A stretch of 64,000 nucleotides of DNA, taken from Kriegella sp965368185. Its GTDB lineage: Bacteria > Bacteroidota > Bacteroidia > Flavobacteriales > Flavobacteriaceae. The stretch is from NCBI GenBank assembly GCA_965368185.1, contig CBDULZ010000011.1, forward strand, positions 15,175 to 79,174, read 5' to 3'. The notes below the pieces were generated by a model. The model saw only the letters and a list, made by a program, of their open reading frames with translations. It searched no databases and had not been told where the DNA came from. The position numbers and the translations under genes were made by a program. Of this stretch, positions 45,125 to 54,799 are shown piece by piece; positions within the stretch are counted from its first letter, which is position 1; every line of letters starts with the position of its first letter.

Positions 45125-46180
45125 ATGAAACTGAATATAGCCCTTTTAGCCGGAGATGGTATAGGCCCCGAAGTTATTGATCAAGCTGTAAAAGTATCGA
45201 ATGCGATTGCTGAAAAATTCAACCACGAAATAAGTTGGACACCCGCCTTGACGGGTGCTGCGGCCATTGATGCCGTCGGGGAACCTTACCCTGACGAAAC
45301 CCATGAAGTATGTGCCAATGCCGACGCTGTTTTGTTCGGTGCCATTGGCCACCCTCGTTTCGACAATGACCCCTCGGCAAAAGTACGGCCAGAACAAGGT
45401 TTGTTGAAAATGCGTCAAAAATTAGGTCTTTTTGCAAACGTACGACCCACCTTTACTTTTCCTTCGCTTATTGACAAATCACCCTTGAAACGTGAACGTA
45501 TCGAGGGAACTGATTTGATTATCCTTAGAGAACTTACCGGAGGTATTTATTTCGGGGAACGCGGAAGAAAAGACGATGGCAACACCGCCTTTGACACGAT
45601 GACCTACCAACGTTTTGAAATAGAACGATTGGCTAAAAAAGGCTTTGAAATGGCCTTAAAACGTTCCAAAAAATTATGCTGTGTCGATAAGGCCAATGTT
45701 TTGGAATCTTCACGTTTATGGCGTGAAACCGTTCAGGCAATGGAAAAGGACTATCCGGAGGTAGAAGTTTCGTATGAATTTATCGATGCCGTTGCCATGC
45801 GTTTGGTGCAATGGCCGAAAGATTATGATGTGATCATCACCGCAAACCTTTTTGGTGACATTCTTACCGATGAAGCCTCTGTAATCTCCGGGTCTATGGG
45901 CTTGATGCCCTCTTCTTCCGTAGGAAGCAAGGTGTCTTTATACGAGCCCATTCACGGTTCTTATCCCCAAGCTGCTGGTAAAGATATTGCCAACCCATTG
46001 GCTACTGTCTTATCGGCCGCTATGCTCTTTGAAGATTTAAATCTTAACGAAGAAGCCCAAGCGATACGTGACGTTGTCAACAAATCATTATCAGAAGGTA
46101 TTGTAACCGAAGATTTGGCCGAAGGTGGAAAAGCCTATAAAACCAGTGAAGTCGGCGATTGGTTAGCTAAAAATATTTAA
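45125..46180 (+). CDS. leuB: 3-isopropylmalate dehydrogenase
   Basis: 351 residues of the isocitrate/isopropylmalate dehydrogenase fold. LLAGDGIGPEV starts the protein, followed by RELTGGIYFGERG, the lysine segment DKANVLESSRLWR, the metal site FIDAVAMRLV and GDILTDEASVISGSMGLMPS. It is the last gene of the leu operon, 21 nt after leuA, and is followed by a terminator. Confidence 0.97.
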   Translation: MKLNIALLAGDGIGPEVIDQAVKVSNAIAEKFNHEISWTPALTGAAAIDAVGEPYPDETHEVCANADAVLFGAIGHPRFDNDPSAKVRPEQGLLKMRQKLGLFANVRPTFTFPSLIDKSPLKRERIEGTDLIILRELTGGIYFGERGRKDDGNTAFDTMTYQRFEIERLAKKGFEMALKRSKKLCCVDKANVLESSRLWRETVQAMEKDYPEVEVSYEFIDAVAMRLVQWPKDYDVIITANLFGDILTDEASVISGSMGLMPSSSVGSKVSLYEPIHGSYPQAAGKDIANPLATVLSAAMLFEDLNLNEEAQAIRDVVNKSLSEGIVTEDLAEGGKAYKTSEVGDWLAKNI

Positions 46181-46197
46181 TTCATATCTTGAAAAAT

Positions 46198-46236
46198 AAA
46201 AACCCCGAAACTCGTTTAGACGGTTCCGGGGTTTTA
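46198..46236. terminator. Bidirectional terminator between leuB and the MFS gene
   Basis: AAACCCCGAAAC / GTTCCGGGGTTT forms a 12-bp stem with one mismatch. It is followed by TTTTACC on the plus strand and by TTTATTTTT on the minus strand, fitting both convergent genes. Confidence 0.85.
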
Positions 46237-46256
46237 CCATTGAGTTAGTAATTCGA

Positions 46257-47459
46257 TTATCTGCCGCTAAGGGCCATTTTCCCTCTTTTAACAGTACGGC
46301 TTTTGCGCATAATGATTACCGATACCGACATAACCACACCTAGTCCAGCCAAAACAGCCCCAACAAGTCCCGCTGAAGTATAGCCATATCCCAAAGCGAT
46401 TGGTAATCCTGCAAGATATGCCCCGGAGGCATTGCCCATATTGAATGCACTTTGATTCATAGAGGAAGCCAACATCTCGGATCCCTTTGAAGTATTGATA
46501 ATGGCCATTTGAATGGGAGTGGCAACACTAAAGGAAACCATTCCGATGATAAAAGTCAATACCAATATGGCATTCGGGTCAGAAGCAACGAAAGCGTTGA
46601 TTAGCAATACAACTACCATCACGGACAAACTTATCGCTACAGCCTTTAAAGGATAGAACAATTCCGCCATTTTGGCTCCGATAAAGTTGCCTAACACCAT
46701 GCCCAAGCCCGCAATAATCATAGCGTAGCCTACAACATTATCAGAATGTCCTGCCACCTTGGTAATTAAGGGGGCAATATAGCTGTACCACGCAAAGAAC
46801 CCTCCAGTACCTATGGTCGTCAGCAAAATAAGTATCCAAAGTTCCATATTCTTAAGTCCTTGGGTTTCCTTTGAATTTGTCTTAGGAGGTTCGGGTTCGA
46901 AACGGGGCATCCAAAAATAGATGCTGGCCATAGTAATAAGGCCGACCACCCCGACCATCAAAAATGAAATATTCCATCCAAAATGATGTCCTAAATACGT
47001 TCCTAGGGGTACGCCGATAACATTGGCCACGGTCAATCCTGCAAACATGGTCGAAATGGCCTGGGCAGCTTTACCAGGTTTTGCCAGTTTTCCGGCTACA
47101 ACTGCCCCAATTCCAAAAAAGGCACCATGAGGTAATCCTGAGAGGAATCTATAAAAGAGCAAACTAGCATAACTATCGGCAAAAGCAGATAAAGTATTGA
47201 AGATGGTAAACCAGACCATTAAATAGAGTAGCACTTTCTCTGCAGTCCATTTGCCTGCGATTTGAGTGAATAAAGGTGCACCGACTACAACACCCAAGGC
47301 ATATGCCGCAATAAAGTGGCCTGCTTGGGGAATGCTTATTTGGAGTCCTGATGCAACATCGGGCAATATGCCCATGATCACGAACTCTGTAAGCCCAATA
47401 CCAAACCCTCCAAGGGCTAAAGCAACTAAGGCTTTCTTACTAGATGTTTTTAGTTTCAT
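46257..47459 (-). CDS. MFS efflux transporter, AraJ/sugar-exporter type
   Basis: 400 residues, 12 predicted membrane helices. The opening ALALGGFGIGLTEFVIMGILPD and the loop between helices 4 and 5 with GFLSGLPHGAFFGIGAVVAGK-like sequence (here RFLSGLPHGAFFG) are typical of the AraJ/NepI/YdhP drug- or sugar-efflux group. Substrate unknown. A perfect -7 box lies 77 nt upstream. Confidence 0.85.
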   Translation of the reverse strand: MKLKTSSKKALVALALGGFGIGLTEFVIMGILPDVASGLQISIPQAGHFIAAYALGVVVGAPLFTQIAGKWTAEKVLLYLMVWFTIFNTLSAFADSYASLLFYRFLSGLPHGAFFGIGAVVAGKLAKPGKAAQAISTMFAGLTVANVIGVPLGTYLGHHFGWNISFLMVGVVGLITMASIYFWMPRFEPEPPKTNSKETQGLKNMELWILILLTTIGTGGFFAWYSYIAPLITKVAGHSDNVVGYAMIIAGLGMVLGNFIGAKMAELFYPLKAVAISLSVMVVVLLINAFVASDPNAILVLTFIIGMVSFSVATPIQMAIINTSKGSEMLASSMNQSAFNMGNASGAYLAGLPIALGYGYTSAGLVGAVLAGLGVVMSVSVIIMRKSRTVKRGKMALSGR

Positions 47460-47535
47460 AACGAATATTATTAAGGTTAAACTTTTAAAAAAGAGTTGGG
47501 GCTCTTTAAATTCAAAAACAATTATAATTATTGGG

Positions 47536-47543
47536 CAAAGTTA
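47536..47543 (-). promoter_or_regulatory. Putative -7 box of the MFS gene
   Basis: Minus-strand TAACTTTG, a perfect match to the Bacteroidota -7 consensus, 77 nt before the ATG at 47459. No clear -33 partner. Confidence 0.4.
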
Positions 47544-47677
47544 GAACGGACTTTTTCGATTATGATATGTACTATTATCCAATATCTATGGGATATTACC
47601 TTGCATTTTTCTTAAATAGTGTTAAGAAAGGTAAATTTCTATATAATATTAACAGGGAGGGGTATCTATCCTATCAA

Positions 47678-49120
47678 CTACCGAGGTTGTTCGAGTTGAT
47701 AGTCTTTATCATACAGACTCAATTGCCTACGTTTCCATTCCGAACCTTCGACGAATACAGGGTGAGGTAAGCTTATATCCCACTCACCTAATTTGAGCAA
47801 TAACTCCTTGGTCTTGGCAAGGTTTTCAAGAGAAACGTCCTTTTCCTCCGAAATATCGCTAGGTAAATGATAAAGCATGGGGAGTCGGTCTGGCAACCGA
47901 ATCAATTTCCAATTTCCTTGGCGTATTGCCGAACTGATTGTGAAGCGCCAATGCAGTTCTTTATGAGGACTTGCCTCGATTTTATCAGTTATGTAAGGCA
48001 TCAGGTTTATTCCTGTAAAAGACCTTTTGATTTCGATATCCCGAGCAGCCAATGCCAAAAAAGTAGGTGCCAAGTCCAATGATGTCACCGTTTTCTTATA
48101 GGTATGGCCCGAAGGTATAATTTCTGCACCTTTCATTATAAAAGGTACATGTACTCCTCCTTCGAGTACGATTCCTTTCTGTCCACGGTAAGGTGCATTC
48201 AAGGAAGCATTCGTATCTGTAGGGCCTCCATTATCACTAATAAAAACAATAACGGTATTGTTTTGCAGGCCCTCCTTTTTTACTGTTTCCATAATACGGC
48301 CAACATTCACATCCAACCGATGTACCATTGCCGCATAGGTTCTTCTTTTTTTATTCTTTATATGTGCATAAAGCTTTAGGTCTTCTTCTGGCGCCTGCAT
48401 CGGTGTATGAGGGGCATTGAAGGAAGCGAACAAAAAGAATGGGGATTGCTTGTGCCTTTTGATGAAATCAACACATTCATCGCCCTTGTCGTCCGTTAAA
48501 TAAGTAAGCGCTTGCGGCGTGCGATAGTTACTCTCAATGGGAGATAAATAGCCCATACCCTTTGCTTTGGCAGTAAAATAGTCATGCCCACCTCCGGTAT
48601 AACCCCAAAATTCATCGAAACCCCTTTTTAAAGGATGAAACTGCGCTTCATAGCCCAAATGCCACTTTCCGACAAGTCCGCTGATATAGCCCAGTGGTTT
48701 TAAATGGTCTGCAATGGTTTTTTGAGAAAGGGGCAAACCTAAATATTGCGGATCGAACCCAGGTTCCGCCTTTCGGGGAAGATTATTGTCATGACCGAAT
48801 TCAACTTGGTTGATGCCTGTAATAAAACCGGCTCGTGAAGGGCTGCAGACTGGGGACGAAACATAACCTTGGGTAAAAATAGTTCCCGTTCGCGCCAATT
48901 CGTCAATATTTGGCGTCTTTATCTCACTACTTCCGGTAAATCCGAGATCGCCATAGCCAAGATCATCGGCAACAATTAGAATGAAATTGGGTTTTTCTCC
49001 AGAATTCCTTGTTTGTCCTGAAACCTTCGTACAGGTAAACAAGTTAGATAGAATCAATAAAACACAAACAAGAAATTTTCCAAGATTTGTTACGGAGCAA
49101 AATAGTTGGATCATCCTCAT
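47678..49120 (-). CDS. Type I sulfatase (S1 family), exported
   Basis: 480 residues with an N-terminal membrane/signal segment (about 15-32). The formylglycine motif is C92-S-P-S-R (CxPSR). Metal ligands include D52/D53 in IVADDLGYGD and ISDNGG further on. GKWHLG supplies the catalytic lysine and histidine. Cleaves sulfate esters from sulfated glycans or similar. The SUMF1-like protein at 14128 cannot mature it because it lacks cysteines, so another FGE or a radical-SAM maturase must be elsewhere. It stands alone between an MFS gene and a GapN-like gene, away from the glycan locus. Confidence 0.92.
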   Translation of the reverse strand: MRMIQLFCSVTNLGKFLVCVLLILSNLFTCTKVSGQTRNSGEKPNFILIVADDLGYGDLGFTGSSEIKTPNIDELARTGTIFTQGYVSSPVCSPSRAGFITGINQVEFGHDNNLPRKAEPGFDPQYLGLPLSQKTIADHLKPLGYISGLVGKWHLGYEAQFHPLKRGFDEFWGYTGGGHDYFTAKAKGMGYLSPIESNYRTPQALTYLTDDKGDECVDFIKRHKQSPFFLFASFNAPHTPMQAPEEDLKLYAHIKNKKRRTYAAMVHRLDVNVGRIMETVKKEGLQNNTVIVFISDNGGPTDTNASLNAPYRGQKGIVLEGGVHVPFIMKGAEIIPSGHTYKKTVTSLDLAPTFLALAARDIEIKRSFTGINLMPYITDKIEASPHKELHWRFTISSAIRQGNWKLIRLPDRLPMLYHLPSDISEEKDVSLENLAKTKELLLKLGEWDISLPHPVFVEGSEWKRRQLSLYDKDYQLEQPR

Positions 49121-49216
49121 AAGTGCTAGAACTATTCATCAATTTAACCCCTTAAACAGCAAATGAATAGGTTTACCAGGTCTTTTAGAACTTTATAAAG
49201 TGTAACCGGTTATAAT

Positions 49217-50809
49217 TTACAATATGTAATCGGTACTTATAAAGTTTGAAAGCTTCGCATCTAACAAATGCTCAATTGTCTCGTTGTTCAAATCATTATC
49301 CTTAAAGGCAACAAAGGTACGTATGGAAAATGAGCGCAGCGCATCGTGAACACTCAAGGTAGCTTGTGCAGAGTCTTTTCGTCCTGTAAACGGATATACA
49401 TCAGGACCCCGCTGACAGGAACTGTTCAAGTTAACACGGCATACCAAATTCACCAGGGTATCGATTAACGGAGAAAGCGCATAAACATCTTTCCCGAACA
49501 AACTCACCTGTTGTCCGTAATTGCTTTCCGCCATATCATCTAAAGGCTCTTCAATATCACTAAAGGAAACAACGGGTATAATCGGGCCAAATTGCTCCTC
49601 TTGATATACCCGCATATCCTTTGATACAGGATACAAAACGGCTGGCCAAATATAGTTCTCTGTCTGTTGGCCGCCTTTTTTGTTTTTTATTTGCGCCCCT
49701 TTGGCCACCGCATCGTCTATAAGTTCTTGAATATAGGCAGGTTTTCCGGGTTCGGGCAATGGCGTTAGTTTAGCACCATCATCCCATGGGTTGCCAAACT
49801 TGAGCGAATCTACTTTTTGGGAAAACCGCTTGATGAATTCTTCTTTAATCTCTTCATGCACGTAGAGTACTTTTAATGCCGTACAACGTTGACCGTTAAA
49901 TGACAACGTGCCCGCAATGCATTCGTCAATGGTCAGGCCTAAATCGGCATCAGGCAAAACAATGGCCGGATTCTTGGCCTCCAGGCCTAAAACCAATCGT
50001 AGCCTATTGCTTTTCGGATGTTGTTCTTGAAGTGCGTTGGCAGATTTGCTATTTCCAATTAAAGCCAGAACATCAACTTTTCCCGTTTGCATAATCGGTG
50101 CGGCTACTGCCCTACCCCGACCAAAAACAATATTGACTACTCCCTTGGGAAAACTACTTTTAAAGGCCTCCAGAAGCGGTGTAATCAATAAAACACCGTG
50201 CTTTGCGGGTTTGAAAATGGTCGTATTCCCCATTATGATTGCGGGAATCAATAGGGCAAAAGTTTCATTTAAGGGATAATTATAGGGCCCCAGGCATAAT
50301 ACAACTCCTAAAGGGCCTCTCTTGACATGGGCATAGACGCCATCATGCTTTTGAAACTTGGCGGAATTACGGTCCAATTGCTTGTATTCTTCAATCGTAT
50401 CATAAATATATTCTACCGTTCGATCAAATTCTTTCTGTGAATCAGGAAGTGATTTTCCGATTTCCCACATCAACAATTTTACAATTATTTCCCGTTTAGC
50501 AGTCATCTTCCTTACAAAGACTTCCATGCATTCTATACGGTCTTTAACGTGCATTGTTGGCCACACACCTTTTCCTTTGTCAAAAGCGCCCAAAGCTGCG
50601 TTCAAAGCATCCATCGCCTCTGGTTCCCCCATATCAGGGATACTTCCTAAGCGCGTCTGCGCATATTCTTCCGATGAAGAAATAGTAGAAAAGACATCTG
50701 TGGTACTACCGTTCCAGTCTTTTAATTCACCATTTACCAAGTATTTTTTTTGTTCTATCGTATCGTTAATCTGAAATTCAGTAGGTATCGTTGTATTTGA
50801 TTCTCCCAT
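49217..50809 (-). CDS. Aldehyde dehydrogenase, GapN (NADP-glyceraldehyde-3-phosphate dehydrogenase)-like
   Basis: 530 residues of the ALDH superfamily. LGPYNYPLNETFALLIPAIIMGNTTIFKPAK is the cofactor region. FNGQRCTALK holds the catalytic cysteine, and the whole resembles non-phosphorylating GAPDH. The usual ELGGK segment with the general-base glutamate reads GLEAK here: the glutamate is displaced by two residues, a point worth checking structurally. It would yield NADPH and 3-phosphoglycerate if truly GapN. It is leftward, 96 nt before the sulfatase gene, and 266 nt after ilvA. Confidence 0.82.
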   Translation of the reverse strand: MGESNTTIPTEFQINDTIEQKKYLVNGELKDWNGSTTDVFSTISSSEEYAQTRLGSIPDMGEPEAMDALNAALGAFDKGKGVWPTMHVKDRIECMEVFVRKMTAKREIIVKLLMWEIGKSLPDSQKEFDRTVEYIYDTIEEYKQLDRNSAKFQKHDGVYAHVKRGPLGVVLCLGPYNYPLNETFALLIPAIIMGNTTIFKPAKHGVLLITPLLEAFKSSFPKGVVNIVFGRGRAVAAPIMQTGKVDVLALIGNSKSANALQEQHPKSNRLRLVLGLEAKNPAIVLPDADLGLTIDECIAGTLSFNGQRCTALKVLYVHEEIKEEFIKRFSQKVDSLKFGNPWDDGAKLTPLPEPGKPAYIQELIDDAVAKGAQIKNKKGGQQTENYIWPAVLYPVSKDMRVYQEEQFGPIIPVVSFSDIEEPLDDMAESNYGQQVSLFGKDVYALSPLIDTLVNLVCRVNLNSSCQRGPDVYPFTGRKDSAQATLSVHDALRSFSIRTFVAFKDNDLNNETIEHLLDAKLSNFISTDYIL

Positions 50810-51075
50810 ATTAGCTTTTAGTTAGTTAGAACTGTTTTAGATAATTCTATATCAATTCAGTTTGTTGTTCATTAAAAAGTGTCCGTTCGATGGTTTATAT
50901 ATTTCTAATCTTGAAACCCAAATCCAATTTCGTTCAAAGGGGTACATCAAAAATAAGGCATAAAAAAACGAATTGCACAATTCAAAATGTTCTTTTGATC
51001 TCATAGAACCATTTTCATTGTTTTCCCCTCATCGCCCCTAGCGATTTTGAAATCGAAATCAATACAAATTGAACA

Positions 51076-52371
51076 TTACACCAAATATTGAAAAAGATCA
51101 GGTTTGTCGTTTAGATAATCCCCAAAAAAACCTTTTGACTTCATTCGTTGTATTAAGGGCTGTAAATCATCCGGGCTTTTTAGTTCAATGCCAACTATGG
51201 CAGGTGCATTCTCTTTGCTCGATTTTTTAGAGTATTCAAAATGTGTAATGTCATCTTCCGGTCCCAAAATTTCAGCGACGAATTGCTTGAGCGCTCCTGG
51301 ACGTTGTGGAAAGCGAACAATGAAATAATGTTTTAATTTGGCATACAGCAGCGCTCGCTCCTTTATTTCCGGGGTACGGGTAATATCATTATTGCTGCCA
51401 CTCAGAATACAAACCACATTTTTGCCCTTGATTTCCTGAGCGAATCTATCCAAAGCAGCAATTGTAAGTGCCCCGGCGGGTTCGACAACAATCGCATCAC
51501 GGTTGTACAAATCTAGAATAGTCTGACAAACTTTTCCTTCGGCGACCGTTACCATTTCGTAAAGATTGTTGCGACAAATCGAGAAAGCCAGGTCTCCTAC
51601 CTTTTTAACAGCTGCCCCATCGACAAACTTATCAATTTGGGTCAGTTCAGTATTGACTCCTAGTTTCATTGAGGTCGCCATTGCCGGTGCGCCTTCCGGT
51701 TCTACGCCAATGATTTTTGTCTGGGGGGACAAGGCCTTAAAGACACCACAAAGACCAGATGCCAATCCACCACCGCCAACAGCAACAAAAAGGTAATCTA
51801 TCGGAGCCTTTTCCTGTTCCACAATTTCTAGTCCTACAGTACCTTGACCTTCAATAGTCTTAGGGTCATCGAACGGATGTACAAAAGTTTTACCATTCGC
51901 TTTACAAAACCGATTCGCCGCATTGGAAGCATCATCGTAGGTGTCGCCTTCTAGTACGATCTGTACATTTTCGCCTCCGAACATCTGGGTTTGCTCTATT
52001 TTTTGCTTTGGTGTCACGGAGGGCATAAAAACGGTACCCTGTATTCCTAAATGATTGCAGGCAAACGCTACTCCCTGGGCATGGTTTCCGGCACTGGCAC
52101 ACACAACCCCAAGCTCTCTTTCTTCTTTGGAAAGCGAACTGATTTTATTAAAGGCACCCCGGATTTTATAAGAACGAACGCGGTGCAAATCTTCTCTTTT
52201 CAATAGAATATTCGCTCCATAAAGCTTTGATAAACGTATACTGGCCATAAGTGGGGTAACCTCGGCGACCTGACGTATCGTTTCCGCCGCTTTCCGGATA
52301 TCGGCTATTTGAGGGAAATAGAAGGTATCTTCCAAACCATCACGAGGTGTGAGGGCATCATTTGGATTCAT
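51076..52371 (-). CDS. ilvA: Threonine dehydratase, biosynthetic
   Basis: 431 residues. PLP lysine K69 in VRSYKIRGAFNKI, the phosphate loop VAVGGGGLASGL, and a short C-terminal ACT-like domain (RFPQRPGALKQFV). It deaminates threonine to 2-oxobutanoate, the first step to isoleucine. It is separated from ilvC by a terminator and an inverted repeat, and has its own promoter. Confidence 0.95.
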   Translation of the reverse strand: MNPNDALTPRDGLEDTFYFPQIADIRKAAETIRQVAEVTPLMASIRLSKLYGANILLKREDLHRVRSYKIRGAFNKISSLSKEERELGVVCASAGNHAQGVAFACNHLGIQGTVFMPSVTPKQKIEQTQMFGGENVQIVLEGDTYDDASNAANRFCKANGKTFVHPFDDPKTIEGQGTVGLEIVEQEKAPIDYLFVAVGGGGLASGLCGVFKALSPQTKIIGVEPEGAPAMATSMKLGVNTELTQIDKFVDGAAVKKVGDLAFSICRNNLYEMVTVAEGKVCQTILDLYNRDAIVVEPAGALTIAALDRFAQEIKGKNVVCILSGSNNDITRTPEIKERALLYAKLKHYFIVRFPQRPGALKQFVAEILGPEDDITHFEYSKKSSKENAPAIVGIELKSPDDLQPLIQRMKSKGFFGDYLNDKPDLFQYLV

Positions 52372-52397
52372 AATAAATTGTATATCAATTCATAATT

Positions 52398-52419
52398 CCA
52401 GATATACAAACATATCTGG
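52398..52419 (-). promoter_or_regulatory. ilvA promoter with overlapping palindrome
   Basis: A perfect inverted repeat CCAGATAT / ATATCTGG with a 6-nt spacer overlaps the -7 box TATGTTTG (minus strand, 52407-52414), 36 nt before the ilvA ATG. A TTTG (minus strand, 52430-52433) lies upstream at a somewhat short 15-nt spacing. A repressor bound to the palindrome would block the promoter. Confidence 0.6.
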
Positions 52420-52434
52420 GTGTTAAAAACAAAG

Positions 52435-52489
52435 AACCTGTCAGGTTTTACTGTTGAAATAAATTCCGCACAATGAAACTTGACAGGTT
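52435..52489. repeat. Long inverted repeat between ilvC and ilvA
   Basis: AACCTGTCAGGTTT and AAACTTGACAGGTT form 14-bp arms with one mismatch around a 27-nt centre. The left arm contains the self-palindrome ACCTGTCAGGT. It resembles a mobile palindromic repeat of flavobacterial intergenic regions and has no T-run of its own. Confidence 0.55.
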
Positions 52490-52497
52490 GAAAAAAT

Positions 52498-52517
52498 GCC
52501 TCTCCTTTTGGAGAGAC
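52498..52517 (-). terminator. ilvC terminator
   Basis: CTCTCC/GGAGAG stem with a 4-nt loop. Read leftward, CATTTTTTC follows. It lies 18 nt after the ilvC stop and separates the ilvDBNC transcript from ilvA. Confidence 0.75.
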
Positions 52518-52534
52518 ATTGAAATGTACACTTA

Positions 52535-54010
52535 TTAAACTATTGGTTTCATAGCTGTCATTGACTCTCGTAACCGTGTGCCAACTATTTCGACAGGATG
52601 CTTTCGCAATGCTTTATTGACTGTAATCAATTTCGCATTGTCCACTCCATTCCCTTTGCCTCCCCCGAAAGGTTTGCCAATAACATCGGTATCGATATTC
52701 TTCATAAAGTCGGCCAACAAAGGCTTACAGGCATGATCGAACAAATAACAGCCGTACTCGGCCGTATCGGAAATAACCCTATTCATTTCGAACAATTTCT
52801 TTCTTGCTATGGTATTTGCGATCAATGGTGTTTCGTGCAGAGATTCATAGTAGGCAGATTCACCAATAATACCTGATTCGGTCATCGATTCATAAGCCAA
52901 CTCTACTCCCGCTCGAACCATGGCGACCATTAGTACTCCGTTGTCATAGAATTCCTGTTCAGAAATTTTATCATTACCCGCAGGTGTCTTTTCAAAAGCC
53001 GTTTCCCCAGTGGCTGCTCTCCAGCTTAACAAATTCTTGTCATCATTGGCCCAATCTTCCATCATTGTCTTTGAAAAATGACCGCTCATGATATCATCCA
53101 TATGCTTGTGGAAAAGAGGACGCATAATATCCTTTAATTCTTCGGATAGTTCGAACGCTTTAATCTTTGCTGGGTTAGACAAACGGTCCATCATGTTAGT
53201 GATACCACCATATTTCAATCCTTCGGTGACGGTCTCCCATCCGTATTGGATCAATTTGGAAGCATAACCCGCATCGATTCCTTTTTCGATCATCTTATCA
53301 AAGCAAAGAATAGAACCAGTCTGGAGCAAGCCACAAAGAATGGTTTGCTCCCCCATTAAATCGGACTTTACCTCGGCAACGAAAGAAGACTCCAATACAC
53401 CGGCCCTATGTCCACCTGTACCTGCGGCATAGGCTTTTGCCTGCTCCAATCCTTTTCCCTCTGGGTCGTTCTCTGGGTGTACCGCAATCAAGGTTGGTAC
53501 GCCAAAACCTCTTTTGTATTCTTCACGTACTTCCGATCCGGGGCTCTTGGGAGCCACCATGATTACTGTAAGGTCTTTTCTTACCTGAGTACCTTCTTCC
53601 ACTATATTAAAACCATGAGAGTACGACAACGTGGCACCTTGCTTCATTAACGGCATCACCGCACCAACGACGGCCGTGTGTTGTTTATCAGGTGTAAGAT
53701 TAATTACTAAATCGGCACTGGGCACTAATTCTTCGTAAGTGCCTACGGTAAATCCGTTCTCGGTTGCATTTTTGTAAGACTGCCGTTGCTCCTTAATTGC
53801 AGCTTCACGGAGGGTATATGAAATATCCAGTCCAGAATCGCGCATATTCAAACCTTGGTTCAAGCCTTGCGCACCACAACCAACGATTACTATTTTTTTT
53901 CCTTTTAATGCAGATACACCATCTGAAAATTCACTTGATTCCATAAATCGACATTTTCCCAATTGTGTCAATTGATCTCGTAATGATAGTGTATTAAAGT
54001 AATTTGCCAT
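52535..54010 (-). CDS. ilvC: Ketol-acid reductoisomerase, class II
   Basis: 491 residues, the long class II form with a duplicated knotted C-terminal domain. The Rossmann motif VGCGAQGLNQG, APKSPGSEVREEYKRGFG and DLMGEQTILCG are typical. It converts acetolactate or acetohydroxybutanoate using NADPH and magnesium. Fourth gene of ilvD-ilvB-ilvN-ilvC, 27 nt after ilvN. Confidence 0.97.
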   Translation of the reverse strand: MANYFNTLSLRDQLTQLGKCRFMESSEFSDGVSALKGKKIVIVGCGAQGLNQGLNMRDSGLDISYTLREAAIKEQRQSYKNATENGFTVGTYEELVPSADLVINLTPDKQHTAVVGAVMPLMKQGATLSYSHGFNIVEEGTQVRKDLTVIMVAPKSPGSEVREEYKRGFGVPTLIAVHPENDPEGKGLEQAKAYAAGTGGHRAGVLESSFVAEVKSDLMGEQTILCGLLQTGSILCFDKMIEKGIDAGYASKLIQYGWETVTEGLKYGGITNMMDRLSNPAKIKAFELSEELKDIMRPLFHKHMDDIMSGHFSKTMMEDWANDDKNLLSWRAATGETAFEKTPAGNDKISEQEFYDNGVLMVAMVRAGVELAYESMTESGIIGESAYYESLHETPLIANTIARKKLFEMNRVISDTAEYGCYLFDHACKPLLADFMKNIDTDVIGKPFGGGKGNGVDNAKLITVNKALRKHPVEIVGTRLRESMTAMKPIV

Positions 54011-54037
54011 TTTGTGTTCTCTTTTTAATCGTTTTAA

Positions 54038-54568
54038 TTATTTATCTTGATAAAATTCTTCTAATATAGCACTTATCCGCATTTGCGATTTTGTAACTGC
54101 GATACGCCCAGAGCGTACAAATTGCATAATCCCAAAAGGCTTCAATTGATCGTGCATTTCATCTATTTCATTTCGTCTGCCTGATTTGGCCAATACGAAG
54201 AAATCTCGGGCAACGGTAACAATTTGCGCACCACTATCTTTGATGATATTCTGTATCTGGCGTTCATCGAACAAAAGGTCCGATGCAATCTTGAACAATG
54301 CCGATTCTTGATAAATCGTTTCATCGTCAGTATGATAATATGCCTTGATTACTTCAATCTGTTTTTCTATTTGGCCTACGATATTACGTGTCCACTTCTC
54401 GGTAGTATTGACCACGATAGTAAATTTAGAAACGCCTTCAATTTCAGATTTTGAAACATTTAGACTCTCTATATTAATGTGACGCTTCAAGAATATTCCT
54501 GATATTCTGTTCAATAATCCGACATTGTTTTCGGAATATACCGAAATGGTAAACCATTGTTTTTTCAT
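54038..54568 (-). CDS. ilvN: Acetolactate synthase small regulatory subunit
   Basis: 176 residues. An ACT domain at the N terminus (FTISVYSENNVGLLNRISGIFLKR) and the C-terminal subunit domain. It confers valine feedback on IlvB. The gap to ilvB (about 230 nt) is larger than expected in an operon and contains no clear gene. Confidence 0.95.
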   Translation of the reverse strand: MKKQWFTISVYSENNVGLLNRISGIFLKRHINIESLNVSKSEIEGVSKFTIVVNTTEKWTRNIVGQIEKQIEVIKAYYHTDDETIYQESALFKIASDLLFDERQIQNIIKDSGAQIVTVARDFFVLAKSGRRNEIDEMHDQLKPFGIMQFVRSGRIAVTKSQMRISAILEEFYQDK

Positions 54569-54799
54569 CTGCTCTTTAAAAATCCTTCTCGCGAAGAAAA
54601 GGAACTGATTTAATATTATTTACTAAACATTCTAAACCAACCGACATAAAAAAAATGTTGGAAGCTATAGGCTGATATGCAAAAGCATAGAAAACCGATT
54701 CCCTCAAATACACTATTAATTTTTTGATGGATTTTCGATCTGTCCCAACTACTTAAATCTTTCATTTTTTTAGTTTGCCAGTAGATATGCCGCCTTCCT

